Of a DNA stretch of 64,000 bases, positions 34,910 to 43,237 are shown piece by piece (position 1 is the stretch's first letter; the number at the start of each line of letters is the position of its first letter). The stretch spans positions 62,001 through 126,000 of the forward strand of contig NZ_JAKNTA010000007.1 in the NCBI RefSeq assembly GCF_022288725.1, read 5' to 3'. A model generated the notes under the pieces. The model ran no database searches, had not been told where the DNA came from, and was given only the letters and a program-made list of their open reading frames with translations. The DNA is from Kitasatospora sp. A2-31. GTDB lineage: Bacteria > Actinomycetota > Actinomycetes > Streptomycetales > Streptomycetaceae. The position numbers and the translations under genes were made by a program.

Positions 34910-36394
34910 TCAGCGTGCCGCGGCGGTGAAGGTGCCGAGTGCGGCGACGGCCCGCGGGTGGTCGATGGCGAAGGCGGCGGCGTTCCAGCTCTCGACCGCG
35001 GGGGCCTTCGGGGCGGCCGTGCGCGGTGCCCCGGTCGGTACGGCCGCGCCGGAGGGGGCGCTCGGGCCGGTGGGGGCCCCTGCCCGGGGGCGGCTCGTGG
35101 AGCCCGGGCCGACGGTGCCGGTCGGGCCGACGGCGCCGCTGTGGCCGGCGACGCCGGTGCCGACCATGCCGGTGCCGACGATGCCGGTGCCGGGGCGCCC
35201 CGGGACGGTGGTGGCGGGAAGCGGCGCGGTGGTCGGCAGGGGCTCGGCGGCGGGCAGCGGGCGGACGCCCCGGACCCCGAAGCCGTACCGCCCGGGCCGG
35301 ACGTCGGTGCCGGGCAGGGTGGTGAACCGGTAGACCAGCGTGCCGCGCTCCTGCTGGACGGTGGCCACGGCGCCCGGGAGGTCGGTCCACGCGGTTCCGC
35401 TGCCGGGCGCCAGCTCGCCGGGGGAGAGGCGGAACTCGGCCTGCAGCGCGGTGACCGGCTCGGTGACGGTGAGGGTGAGCAGGTGGTGGCTGCCGTCGCG
35501 GCCGAGCGGCTGGACGACGGCGGTGCCGGTGAGCGCCAGGTCGGCGGCGTCGTCGTCGGTGGGACCGTCGGTGGGACCGTCGGGGCTGCCGGTGCCCTCG
35601 GCGGGGCCGGGCGCGCCGTCGGCTGGCCGGCCGTCCCGGCCCGACCCGGTGGTGAGGACCTCGGGGAGCTGCGGCCCGGGCGCGCCGGTGCCCGGGAGGA
35701 GCGGCCGCGGGGAGACCGGCTGCTGCTCGGCCGGCTGCGGGGAGCCGGGGTGCGCGGCGGACGGCGAGGCCGAGGGGGTCCCCGACGGGCTCGCGGCCGC
35801 CGGACCGGTGGTCGGCTCGCCCGGCGCGGCCGTACCGCCGGTCGCGGTCGCGCGGCCGTCGGGGACGCCCCCGAGCACCTCGGCCGGCGCGCCGGACCCC
35901 CGGCCGGCTTCGGCCCGGCCCGCCTCGCCCCGGGCGGCACGGCCGCCCTCGGCGAGCGGCAGGGACGTGGCCGGGGCCGAGGGCTGCGGCGCGGGACCGC
36001 CGGAGGCCGGCGGGTGTGCCACGGCGGCGCTGGGCGAGGACTGCTCCGCCGGACGGACCCCGGGGCGGCCGGGCGGCGGCGCGGTCCTGTCGCGCGGTGC
36101 GGCGGCGGAGGTGTCCTCCGTCGCGTCGCCGGTGTCGGGCGTGGGCGGCGGCGTCGAGCCGACCCGGGACACCCCGGCGCGGCGGCCGACGCCCTGCTGC
36201 TCGTTGAGCAGGAAGGTGGTGGCGATGCTGATGCCGACCACGGTGGACATCGCCATCGCGGCTCCGGAGAAGCGCAGGGTGGGCAGCCGGAGCCGGCCGC
36301 CGAACGGCTTCGGCCGACCGTGCCGGCCGCGGCGCTCGCGCTGCCGCTCGTAGCCGTACGGCGCCCCCTGCCCGGTGTCCTCGCGCACAGCCAC
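34910..36394 (-). CDS. Pro/Ala-rich membrane-anchored protein, function unknown
   Basis: 494 residues. A basic cytoplasmic N-terminus (GYERQRERRGRHGRPKPFGG) precedes one transmembrane helix (about 44-64, AMAMSTVVGISIATTFLL). A long disordered Pro/Ala/Gly/Ser region (about 70-285) leads to a compact beta-rich domain (about 290-385, ALTGTAVVQPLGRDGSHHLLTLTV ... YRFTTLPGTDVRPGRYGFGVRGV). The tail is again low complexity. The beta domain resembles cohesin-like or other extracytoplasmic sandwich modules only in general appearance. The GTG start has GGGAGGGG in front. It reads toward the TerD-like gene. Confidence 0.7.
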   Translation of the reverse strand: MAVREDTGQGAPYGYERQRERRGRHGRPKPFGGRLRLPTLRFSGAAMAMSTVVGISIATTFLLNEQQGVGRRAGVSRVGSTPPPTPDTGDATEDTSAAAPRDRTAPPPGRPGVRPAEQSSPSAAVAHPPASGGPAPQPSAPATSLPLAEGGRAARGEAGRAEAGRGSGAPAEVLGGVPDGRATATGGTAAPGEPTTGPAAASPSGTPSASPSAAHPGSPQPAEQQPVSPRPLLPGTGAPGPQLPEVLTTGSGRDGRPADGAPGPAEGTGSPDGPTDGPTDDDAADLALTGTAVVQPLGRDGSHHLLTLTVTEPVTALQAEFRLSPGELAPGSGTAWTDLPGAVATVQQERGTLVYRFTTLPGTDVRPGRYGFGVRGVRPLPAAEPLPTTAPLPATTVPGRPGTGIVGTGMVGTGVAGHSGAVGPTGTVGPGSTSRPRAGAPTGPSAPSGAAVPTGAPRTAAPKAPAVESWNAAAFAIDHPRAVAALGTFTAAAR

Positions 36395-36813
36395 CGGACC
36401 CCTCCCCTCCCCGAAGTCCCCCGAAGTCGCCGTTGCGGTCGCCGCATTCTCCCATGCGACGCCGTCGGTCCCGCATCACCGCCGCGAGCGCCGGGTGTGC
36501 CCCGGCCGCCCCTGGATCCGGCCGCGACGGTCCTCGGGCGCGCACGCGGGCGCGCCGGTGGACGCGCGCGGGCCCGCGTCGGCAGGGGGACGAGCGTACC
36601 AGCGGGGGCCGGGCGGGCGGCCAGCCCTCGGCCGGAATCGATCCGGTCCTCGGAGTCCTTTCGGGTAGCGGAAGTTGACGGTCCGTCCGACAAGCGGCGC
36701 CGGGTCTCCGCGGCCGGGTGCCGGGGGTGGTTGCAACCCCCTTGCAACCCTTGCCGGTTCGGCGCCGGGTAGCGCAGTCTGAGGGCATCCCACGCCGTCC
36801 CGGAGAGACCGTC
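36395..36813. promoter_or_regulatory. Divergent intergenic region with TTGCAACCC repeats
   Basis: 419 bases between divergent starts. Two TTGCAACCC copies 11 nt apart (36731-36739 and 36742-36750), the first inside the palindrome GGTTGCAACC (36729-36738), lie about 64-83 nt before the SsgA-like start. They are a candidate regulator site. No gene is supported in the rest. Confidence 0.55.
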
Positions 36814-37314
36814 ATGCCGCCCGACCCGCTGCCCGCACCCTCCAGTGCCCCTCTCGCCGCCACCCCCACGGGCGGCGATGAGGCAGGCTCCACCGCCGCT
36901 CCGGCGGCGGTGGAGGAGGTGCTCACGCTGCGGATATCGCTGGGCGAGGAGGTCGTCGGCGAGGTCCGCACCCGGTTCCGGTTCGACGCCGAGCGCCCCT
37001 ACGAGGTGCTGCTGACGTTCCACTTCGGCCGGCCGGACGAGGCCGACTGGGTGTTCTCGCGCGACCTGCTGCGCGACGGACTGCGCTCCCTGAGCGGCCA
37101 GGGCGACGTCAAGCTGTGGCCGGCGTACTGCCCGTGCCACGGCTCGACGTTGCACCTGGCGCTGGAATCGCCCCACGGCAGCGCCCTGTTGGAGGTCTCC
37201 AAGCCCCGGGTGCGGGCCTGGCTGGACCGGACCTACGCGCTGGTCTCCGAGGAGGCCGAGCAGGCCTTCGGCCCGACCGACGCCCAGCTGTCCGCGCTGC
37301 TCGCCGGCGGCTGA
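36814..37314 (+). CDS. SsgA-like sporulation/cell-division protein (SALP)
   Basis: 166 residues. The SALP domain spans about 35-160: LRISLGEEVVGEVRTRFRFDAERPYEVLLTFHF, WVFSRDLLRDGLRSLSGQGDVKLWP, LHLALESPHGSALLEVSKPRVRAWLDRTYALV. These proteins control septum placement and peptidoglycan work in sporulating actinomycetes; SsgB recruits FtsZ. The 33-residue N-terminal Pro/Ala extension is unusual for the family. GGAGAGA precedes the ATG. The 3' end overlaps the antisense GAF-regulator gene by 82 bp. Which SALP paralogue it represents is unclear. Confidence 0.9.
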   Translation: MPPDPLPAPSSAPLAATPTGGDEAGSTAAPAAVEEVLTLRISLGEEVVGEVRTRFRFDAERPYEVLLTFHFGRPDEADWVFSRDLLRDGLRSLSGQGDVKLWPAYCPCHGSTLHLALESPHGSALLEVSKPRVRAWLDRTYALVSEEAEQAFGPTDAQLSALLAGG

Positions 37315-38810
37315 CGGCGGGTCGGCACGGCCCCGGCGTCCCCGGGGCCGCGCGGCGCCGGGACCGCCGCGGCGCCCGGCGGGACCGCCGCGGCCGGTGG
37401 CGGGGCGCCGTCCACACCCGGGAGCCGGACCGTCCCGGCGGCCAGACCGGCCCGCAGCCGGCGCACGGCCGGGGCCGAGGAGGCCGGCAGCAGGTCGTAC
37501 GGATCCTCCGGCCCCAGCACGGTGACCAGCACCGAGTCGGCGAACCGGTAGGGCCGGTGGGCCAGGAGGCCGCCGAGGTGGCGCCGCAGCCGGGACAGTT
37601 CGGCCCGCACCGTCACCGTCCGCCCCGGGTCGCCGAAGAGCGCGTCGGCGAGCTGGGCCGCGCTGAGCCCGTCGCGCTCGACGGCGAGCAGCAGGAGCAG
37701 TTCGGCGTGGCGCGGGCTCAGCGCGTGCGACCAGCTGCCGGCCACGCCGTGCACCGACAGTTCGGGGCGGTCCGGGCGGCGCAGGTCGACGCGGAGCCGG
37801 GCGCCCTGGGCCTGCTCGGCGACGGCCGCCCCGGCGTCGTCCGGACGGCCGCTCCCCGGCCGGTGGACCGGGCGGATCAGCCAGCCGTCGGCCAGCGGCT
37901 CGATGGCGCACTCGCCCAGGCTGGGCAGCCAGTGCACGGTGGCCGGGTTCCAGCCCTCGGAGGGCAGGCGCAGCCGGGTGGGCGGCGGCAGCCCGGCCGC
38001 GGCGGCCGTCCAGCCCGCGGCGTCCACCACCAGCGCCGGGCCGTTCACCCGGGCCAGCAGCGGGGCGGCCAGCGTGCGCAGCTGGTGCAGCGACTCCAGG
38101 CGGCGGGCGCGCAGCTCGGTCTCGGCGAGCCGGGCGGCGGTGGCGGTGAGCTGCAGCAGGTAGGGCTGGAAGGTGTGGGCCGGGCCGCTGAGGTTGATCG
38201 CGCCGACCAGCCGGCCGGTGCCCGGATCGTGCACCGGGGCGGCGACGCAGGTCCAGGAGTGGTGGCTGCGCAGGTAGTGCTCGGCCGAGTGGACCTGCAT
38301 CGGCCGCCGGGCGCGCAGGGCCGCGGCGATGCCGTTGGTGCCGACGGCCTCCTCGACCCAGCGGGCTCCGGTGAGGAAGCCGATCCGGTCGGCGCTGCGC
38401 CGCAGCCCCCGTTCGCCCTCCTGCCACAGCACGTGGCCCTCGGCGTCGGCGATGGCGAGGAGCAGCGGGGCGCTGCCGGCCGGGTCGAGCAGCGTGTCGC
38501 GCAGCACCGGCAGCAGCGGGTCGAGGCCGCTGGCCCGGCGGCGCTGCTCGACCTCGGCGGGGCCCAGGTGGACGGCGGCGGCGCCGGCGTCCGGGTCGAG
38601 GCCGAGGCGGCGCAGGCGGGCCCAGGAGTCGCCGATCTCGGGGCGGGGCTGCAGGAACGGCCGGTCGCCGTCGGGCGGCGGCGCGCCCTCCCGGGCGAGG
38701 TCGCGGGCGGCGGCTTCGGCGAGGGTGCGGTCGTGGACCTTGGCCAGTTCCGCCGCCGACTGCGGGGATCGGCGCTCGGGTCGTCGGGTCTGCCGTCCGG
38801 TCTGCCGCAC
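37233..38810 (-). CDS. GAF-domain transcriptional regulator
   Basis: 525-residue cytoplasmic regulator. The N-terminal segment (about 20-100) contains SWARLRRLGLDPDA, typical of AcoR-like activators. A GAF domain (about 120-270) includes WVEEAVGTNGIAAAL and SWTCVAAPVHDPGTGRLVGAINLSG. A C-terminal winged-helix-like region (LSPRHAELLLLLAVERDGLSAAQLADALFGD) takes the place of a sigma-54 AAA+ module. Homologues often sit beside an acetaldehyde dehydrogenase gene, absent here. GTG 38810 has GAGGAG 8 nt upstream. The last 27 codons overlap the SsgA-like gene on the other strand. Confidence 0.82.
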   Translation of the reverse strand: MRQTGRQTRRPERRSPQSAAELAKVHDRTLAEAAARDLAREGAPPPDGDRPFLQPRPEIGDSWARLRRLGLDPDAGAAAVHLGPAEVEQRRRASGLDPLLPVLRDTLLDPAGSAPLLLAIADAEGHVLWQEGERGLRRSADRIGFLTGARWVEEAVGTNGIAAALRARRPMQVHSAEHYLRSHHSWTCVAAPVHDPGTGRLVGAINLSGPAHTFQPYLLQLTATAARLAETELRARRLESLHQLRTLAAPLLARVNGPALVVDAAGWTAAAAGLPPPTRLRLPSEGWNPATVHWLPSLGECAIEPLADGWLIRPVHRPGSGRPDDAGAAVAEQAQGARLRVDLRRPDRPELSVHGVAGSWSHALSPRHAELLLLLAVERDGLSAAQLADALFGDPGRTVTVRAELSRLRRHLGGLLAHRPYRFADSVLVTVLGPEDPYDLLPASSAPAVRRLRAGLAAGTVRLPGVDGAPPPAAAVPPGAAAVPAPRGPGDAGAVPTRRQPPASSADSWASVGPKACSASSETSA

Positions 38811-39122
38811 TCGGTTCGCTCCTCGCCGCCGTCCGAGGGCGCGCCGGGGCCGACGCGCTGACGAAAGCGTACGGGGGGCGCCCGGTCCTGCGGGTGGGGT
38901 CTGCCAAGTCGGCACGGGCGAGCCCATGAGAGTGGACATGCCAAGGCGGAATGGCGGGCCGCCGGTTCCGTAAGGCCCGGACGACCACCCCCGCGCCGCG
39001 GCGGCGGACCCGCGGTGACGGCGCCCGGATCGTCTAGATTCGAGTGGATCGTCCGCCGCCCCGGAGGCGGTCGAGGGCGTGCGCCGCCGTGCCGCCCGTC
39101 AACGCACGGAGGTCCGCCGCCC
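38811..39122. other. 312-base intergenic region
   Basis: Lies between the divergent GAF-regulator and DedA genes and must hold both promoters. No repeats, terminators or supported small genes were seen, except the GGAGGT ribosome binding site at 39108-39113 that fixes the downstream TTG start. Confidence 0.4.
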
Positions 39123-39797
39123 TTGCTCCCCTCGCCCGCCGGTCCGGCCGTCGCCGCCCTCGCGGTGAATCCGTTGGACGCCTCCTCGCTGCTCACCGCG
39201 TTCGGCGCGCTCGGCATCGCCGTGGTGCTCTTCGCCGAGACCGGCCTGCTGGTCGGCTTCTTCCTGCCCGGTGACTCGCTGCTCTTCACCGCCGGGCTGC
39301 TCTGCGTCCCGCGTGCGACCGAAGGGCCGCAACTGGAGCTGTACCAGGTGATCCCGGCGGCGCTGGCCGGCGCGCTGGCCGGCGCCCAGGTGGGCTACCT
39401 GATCGGCCGGCGGGGCGGGCGGGCGCTGCTGCGCCGCAGCGGGCGGAGGAGCCTGGAGGAGGGGGTGCGGCGGGCGGAGGGGCTGCTGGCCAGGTACGGA
39501 CCGGGCAAGGCGATCGTGCTCGCCCGGTTCATCCCGGTGGTCCGCACCGTGCTGAACCCGCTCTGCGGCGTGCTGGAGGTGCCGGTGCGCCCGTTCACCT
39601 TCTGGCAGGTGGCCGGCGGTTCGGTCTGGGTGATCGGCCTGGTGCTGGCCGGGTACGCCCTCGGCTCGTCCGTGTCGGATATCGACCGCTACCTGCTGCC
39701 GATCGTCGGTCTGGTAGTACTTGTCTCCGTGATTCCCATTGTTCTCGAAGTGTTCCGCGCCCGGAAGTCCCGTCGTGGGGGCGGTGACCCCCGGTGA
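39123..39797 (+). CDS. DedA-family membrane protein
   Basis: 224-residue DedA/SNARE-associated (VTT) protein, a probable lipid scramblase/undecaprenyl-phosphate flippase class member. Signature parts are FAETGLLVGFFLPGDSLLFTAGLL, AGAQVGYLIGRRGG, and the amphipathic ARFIPVVRTVLNPLCGVLEVPVRPF with the functional Arg residues. The TTG at 39123 is chosen because GGAGGT lies 9 nt upstream; the first membrane segment begins about 20 residues later. Its stop overlaps the start of the PAP2 gene by four bases. Confidence 0.9.
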   Translation: MLPSPAGPAVAALAVNPLDASSLLTAFGALGIAVVLFAETGLLVGFFLPGDSLLFTAGLLCVPRATEGPQLELYQVIPAALAGALAGAQVGYLIGRRGGRALLRRSGRRSLEEGVRRAEGLLARYGPGKAIVLARFIPVVRTVLNPLCGVLEVPVRPFTFWQVAGGSVWVIGLVLAGYALGSSVSDIDRYLLPIVGLVVLVSVIPIVLEVFRARKSRRGGGDPR

Positions 39798-40486
39798 CGG
39801 TTCCGGTGGTGCCCGCGGCGGTGCCGGCCCGCGCCCTGGCCGTGTACGACGGCAGCGGCATCGACGGCGGCCTCTACCACCGGGTGGTCGGGTGGGCGGA
39901 CGCCGCGCCGTACTGGCTGGACGAGCTGGTCCGGATCTGGTCCGCGCTCGGCCTCGGGCTGTTCGCCGTGCTGATGGCCGTGGCCTGGTGGCGGGCGCGC
40001 GGCGCCGGACCGGCCGTGATGGCCCGGGTGCTGGCCTCGCCGTTGATCGTGGTCGCGGCCTACGCCGTCAACTCGGTGTTCAAGGGCGTGGTGGAGGAGG
40101 TCCGTCCCTGCGCCCAGCTGGGGGTGCGGAGCACGCTGGAGGCCTGCCCGGCCACGGGTGACTGGTCCTTCCCGAGCAACCACACGGTGATCGCCTTCGC
40201 CGCCGCGGCGGCGCTCTGGAGCGCGAACCGGCGGCTGGGCGCGATCGCCGCCGTCGCCGCCGTACTGATGGGCGCGTCCCGGGTCTGGGTCGGCGTGCAC
40301 TACCCGCACGACGTCCTGGTCGGTGCACTGGTCGGCGTGCTGGTGGCCGTCCCGACGGCCCTGGCCGCCGGGCGGGCCGCACCGCTGGTCGACCGGGCGC
40401 GCGGCGGGGCGCTGCGGCCGTTCCTCGGCGCCGGTGCCGCCGCGCCCGCCCCGGGCGGCGTCCCGTTGGAGCCGCAGCGGCGTTAG
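39794..40486 (+). CDS. PAP2-family phosphatase
   Basis: 230-residue membrane phosphatase of the PAP2/BcrC type. All three acid-phosphatase motifs are visible: KGVVEEVRP (KX6RP), PSNH in GDWSFPSNHTVIAFA, and SRVWVGVHYPHDV. It likely dephosphorylates undecaprenyl pyrophosphate or a related lipid phosphate at the outer membrane face. The GTG start overlaps the dedA stop, so the two are coupled. The pairing makes sense because both families act on lipid carriers. Confidence 0.92.
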   Translation: MTVPVVPAAVPARALAVYDGSGIDGGLYHRVVGWADAAPYWLDELVRIWSALGLGLFAVLMAVAWWRARGAGPAVMARVLASPLIVVAAYAVNSVFKGVVEEVRPCAQLGVRSTLEACPATGDWSFPSNHTVIAFAAAAALWSANRRLGAIAAVAAVLMGASRVWVGVHYPHDVLVGALVGVLVAVPTALAAGRAAPLVDRARGGALRPFLGAGAAAPAPGGVPLEPQRR

Positions 40487-40501
40487 GGCCTCCGCTTCGC
40501 G

Positions 40502-40527
40502 TGGCCCGGCCCCTGCCGGTCGGGCCA
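40502..40527 (+). terminator. Hairpin terminator
   Basis: TGGCCCG ... CGGGCCA stem nested in an outer AGGGCCT ... AGGCCCT pairing, 16 nt after the PAP2 gene. Confidence 0.6.
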
Positions 40528-40662
40528 TGGCGTAAGGCCCTTGTGTGGCCGGGGCGGCGGGGAGAGCATGTGAGCCGGGCGTGAGGCCCCCGGGGAACCG
40601 GGGCGTCCGCCCGGCTCAGTCGTGCGTGGGGCGCGACGGCGCCCGGCCGTGCCAGCGGAGGG

Positions 40663-41184
40663 ATGTGCCCATTGCCGTACCGACTCGACATCACGCAGGG
40701 GGAGTGGCCGGAGGGGGAGCTGCGCAAGGGCGTGGAGGGCCTGCTGGCCGAGGCCATGGTGCTCACCCTCGCCACCGCCGGGCACGAACACGGCCCGCAC
40801 GCCAACCTGGCCTTCTTCGCGTACGACGACGACCTCGTCCTGTACTTCGTCAGCGAGCGCGCCACCCGGCACAGCCACCACCTCGCCGAGGAGGCCCGGG
40901 CGGCGGCCACCGTCTTCCTGCCGCCGCCGGTCTTCGGCGAGCAGCTGCGCGGGATACAGCTGACCGGGAGCGCGGGCGAGGCGTGGGGGCGGCAGGCGGA
41001 GGCGGCCTTCGCGGCGTACCAGGGGCGATTCCCGTCCTTCGGGCAGGACCCGGAGGTGCGCCGGCAGTACCTGGCCAACGCGGGTGCGGCGGCGCTCTAC
41101 CGCTTCCAGGTGGAGGAGCTGACGGTGGTGGACGAGCCCGCCTTCGGCCGGCGCAACTACCTGCGGGCCAGCGTCGTCCGCTGA
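40663..41184 (+). CDS. Pyridoxamine 5'-phosphate oxidase-family (FMN-binding split barrel) protein
   Basis: 173-residue flavin/heme/F420-binding split-barrel protein. Core strands are MVLTLATAGHEHGPHANLAFFAYDDDLVLYFVSER followed by THRHSHHLAEEARAAATVF-like turns (ATRHSHHLAEEA). The C-terminus ends YRFQVEELTVVDE. Ligand and reaction are not determined. The ATG at 40663 touches the GGAGGG ribosome binding site directly, so the in-frame TTG at 40672 (9 nt after it) may be the true start. It lies upstream of the aminophosphonate genes, separated by their operator. Confidence 0.82.
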   Translation: MCPLPYRLDITQGEWPEGELRKGVEGLLAEAMVLTLATAGHEHGPHANLAFFAYDDDLVLYFVSERATRHSHHLAEEARAAATVFLPPPVFGEQLRGIQLTGSAGEAWGRQAEAAFAAYQGRFPSFGQDPEVRRQYLANAGAAALYRFQVEELTVVDEPAFGRRNYLRASVVR

Positions 41185-41212
41185 CCACCGGTGCCGGCCG
41201 GCCGTTCGCTCG

Positions 41213-41229
41213 GGTTGTCTGTACAACTT
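41213..41229. promoter_or_regulatory. Putative GntR operator, site 1 (GTTG-N6-CAACTT)
   Basis: GGTTGTCTGTACAACTT: inverted arms GTTG / CAAC with a 6-nt spacer, 70 nt upstream of the FAD oxidoreductase start. The same spacing and right flank occur at 53866 and 56602. A GTTCACC unit, one half of a PHO box, follows at 41238-41244. Confidence 0.65.
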
Positions 41230-41298
41230 TTCGACCGGTTCACCTCCGGGACCGGCTTCGGCCTCCCCCCGTCCACCTCGCCGCATCAGCCTGGCCGC

Positions 41299-42420
41299 AT
41301 GAGAGTCATCGTCGTAGGAGCAGGCGTGCTCGGCACCATGCACGCCTGGCAGGCCGTCGAGCGCGGCCACGAGGTCGTCCACCTGGAGCGCGAGGCGCAG
41401 GCGCGCGGTGCCTCCGTGCGCAACTTCGGTCTGGTCTGGGTCAGCGGCCGCGCCGCGGGCGAGGAGCTGGACACCGCGCTGCGTGCCCGCGAGCTCTGGG
41501 AGCGGATCGGCGCACGGGTGCCCGACCTCGGCTTCCGGGCCAACGGCTCGCTCACCGCGATCCGCACCGAGGCCGAACTCGCCGTCGCCGAACAGGCGCT
41601 GACGCTGCCGGACGCCGCCGCGCGCGGCTACGAGCTGCTCGACGCCGACGAGACCCGCGCCGCCAACCCGGCCCTGCGCGGCGAACTGCTCGGCGCCCTG
41701 CGGTGCGGACGGGACGCCGCCGTCGAGCCGCGCACCGCCCAGCCCGCGCTGCGGGCCGCACTGGAGGCCAGCGGCCGCTACACCTTCCTGCCCGGGCGCG
41801 AGGTCCGCGACGTGATCGGCGAGAACGCCGTCCGGGACGACCACGGCGACGTCCACACCGGCGACCTGGTCGTCCTCTGCACCGGTGCCTGGCTGGGCGG
41901 CCTGGTCCGCGAGCTGGCGCCCGCCCTGCCCGTCCGCAAGGTGCGGCTGCAGATGATGCAGACCGACCCGCTGGGCGAGGACCTCACCACCTCGGTCGCC
42001 GACGGCGACAGCTTCCGCTACTACCCCGCCTTCGCCGGCAGCGCGCTGGAGCGGCTCCGGGCGGCCCAGCCGCAGCCGCCGGTCGCCGCCGAGCACCGGA
42101 TGCAGCTGCTCATGGTCCAGCGCCGTGACGGCGCACTGACGATCGGCGACACCCACGAGTACGACCAGCCGTTCGGCTTCGACGTGGTCGAGGACCCGTA
42201 CGACCACCTGGTCGGCGTGGCCGAGGAACTGCTCGGCCGCCCGCTGCCACGGATCCGTCGCCGCTGGGCCGGCGTGTACGCGCAGTGCCTCGACACCACC
42301 CGGGTCGTCCACCGCGAGCGCGTGCGTGACGGCGTCTGGCTGGTCACCGGCCCGGGCGGCCGGGGCATGACCTGCTCGCCGGCCATCGCCGAGACCACCG
42401 CCGACCTCGCCAACCTGTAA
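41299..42420 (+). CDS. TIGR03364-type FAD-dependent oxidoreductase (aminophosphonate)
   Basis: 373-residue DAO/DadA-fold flavoprotein. It has the N-terminal Rossmann VVGAGVLGTMHAWQA, the RNFGLVWVSG segment and the C-terminal FAD contact WLVTGPGGRGMTCSPAIAE. This family is known for gene linkage with phosphonatase-like hydrolases (TIGR03351), and such enzymes (PbfD type) oxidatively deaminate aminoalkylphosphonates. Exactly that partner follows 12 nt downstream. Proposed reaction: oxidation of 2-aminoethylphosphonate or an N-methyl/hydroxy derivative to the aldehyde. The operator at 41213 suggests control by the GntR protein at 54082. Confidence 0.87.
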   Translation: MRVIVVGAGVLGTMHAWQAVERGHEVVHLEREAQARGASVRNFGLVWVSGRAAGEELDTALRARELWERIGARVPDLGFRANGSLTAIRTEAELAVAEQALTLPDAAARGYELLDADETRAANPALRGELLGALRCGRDAAVEPRTAQPALRAALEASGRYTFLPGREVRDVIGENAVRDDHGDVHTGDLVVLCTGAWLGGLVRELAPALPVRKVRLQMMQTDPLGEDLTTSVADGDSFRYYPAFAGSALERLRAAQPQPPVAAEHRMQLLMVQRRDGALTIGDTHEYDQPFGFDVVEDPYDHLVGVAEELLGRPLPRIRRRWAGVYAQCLDTTRVVHRERVRDGVWLVTGPGGRGMTCSPAIAETTADLANL

Positions 42421-42432
42421 GGAACACCGCAC

Positions 42433-43110
42433 ATGTCGCTTGACATCCGCTTGGTCGTACTCGACATGGCCGGCACCACCGTCGCCGACGACGGCCTGGT
42501 CGAGCAGGCCTTCCAGGCCGCCGCCGGCCGGCTCGGCGTCGAGGCCGGCAGCCCCGAGCACGCGCGCATGCTGGACCACGTGCGCGCCACCATGGGCGAG
42601 TCCAAGATCTCCGTCTTCCGGCACCTGTTCGGCGAGGAGGAGAAGGCCCGGACGGCCAACGCGGCCTTCGAGGCCGCGTACCACGACCTGGTCGACGCCG
42701 GTCACTGCGCCGCCCTGCCGGGTGCGGCCGAGGCGATCGCCGAACTCCGCGGCCGGGGCCGCAAGGTGGTCCTGACCACCGGCTTCTCCCGGTCCACCCA
42801 GGACCGCATCCTCGCCGCGCTCGGCTGGGAGTCGATCGCCGACCTCACGCTCTGCCCGGCCGAGGCCGGCCGCGGCCGCCCGTACCCGGACCTCGCCCTC
42901 ACCGCCCTGCTGCGGACGGCCACCGACTCCGTCCGGCAGGTCGCCGTCGCCGGGGACACCGGCTACGACATGCTGACCGGCACCCGGGCCGGCGCCGCAG
43001 TGGTCGCCGGTGTGCTGACGGGCGCCCACGGCGAGGAGCGGCTGCGGGCCGACGGCGCCACCCACGTGCTGGCGTCCGTCGCCGAGCTGCCGGCCCTGCT
43101 GGCGGGCTGA
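42433..43110 (+). CDS. Phosphonatase-like HAD hydrolase (TIGR03351)
   Basis: 225-residue HAD-superfamily hydrolase closely related to phosphonoacetaldehyde hydrolase (PhnX). The nucleophile motif is LDMAGTTVAD (Asp11), with Ala in place of the usual second Asp, as in PhnX (DxAGT). The cap contains MGESK with Lys58, a candidate for the Schiff-base lysine. Late motifs AVAGDTGYDMLTGTRAGA complete the Mg site. It would split the C-P bond of the aldehyde made by the oxidoreductase 12 nt upstream, releasing phosphate. The exact substrate of this subfamily is unproven. Confidence 0.88.
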   Translation: MSLDIRLVVLDMAGTTVADDGLVEQAFQAAAGRLGVEAGSPEHARMLDHVRATMGESKISVFRHLFGEEEKARTANAAFEAAYHDLVDAGHCAALPGAAEAIAELRGRGRKVVLTTGFSRSTQDRILAALGWESIADLTLCPAEAGRGRPYPDLALTALLRTATDSVRQVAVAGDTGYDMLTGTRAGAAVVAGVLTGAHGEERLRADGATHVLASVAELPALLAG

Positions 43111-43121
43111 GAGCCCCCGGA

Positions 43122-43161
43122 CGGCCGGGCGGGCGCGGCCAGCGCCGCTCCCGCCCGGCCG
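43122..43161 (+). terminator. Hairpin terminator
   Basis: 12-bp stem CGGCCGGGCGGG / CCCGCCCGGCCG after the phosphonatase-like gene, at the left border of the mobile-element remnant. Confidence 0.78.
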
Positions 43162-43237
43162 CCGGCACCTGGTGCGGGTGGGCGGTTCAGCCGCCGGTGA
43201 TCCCCACGCGACCGGACGTCGCCCCGGACACGCGACC

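Noticed and set aside
34813..38988. 1391-codon minus-strand frame
   Set aside because: Shadow frame across three genes, including the oppositely oriented SsgA-like gene, with no domain signatures.
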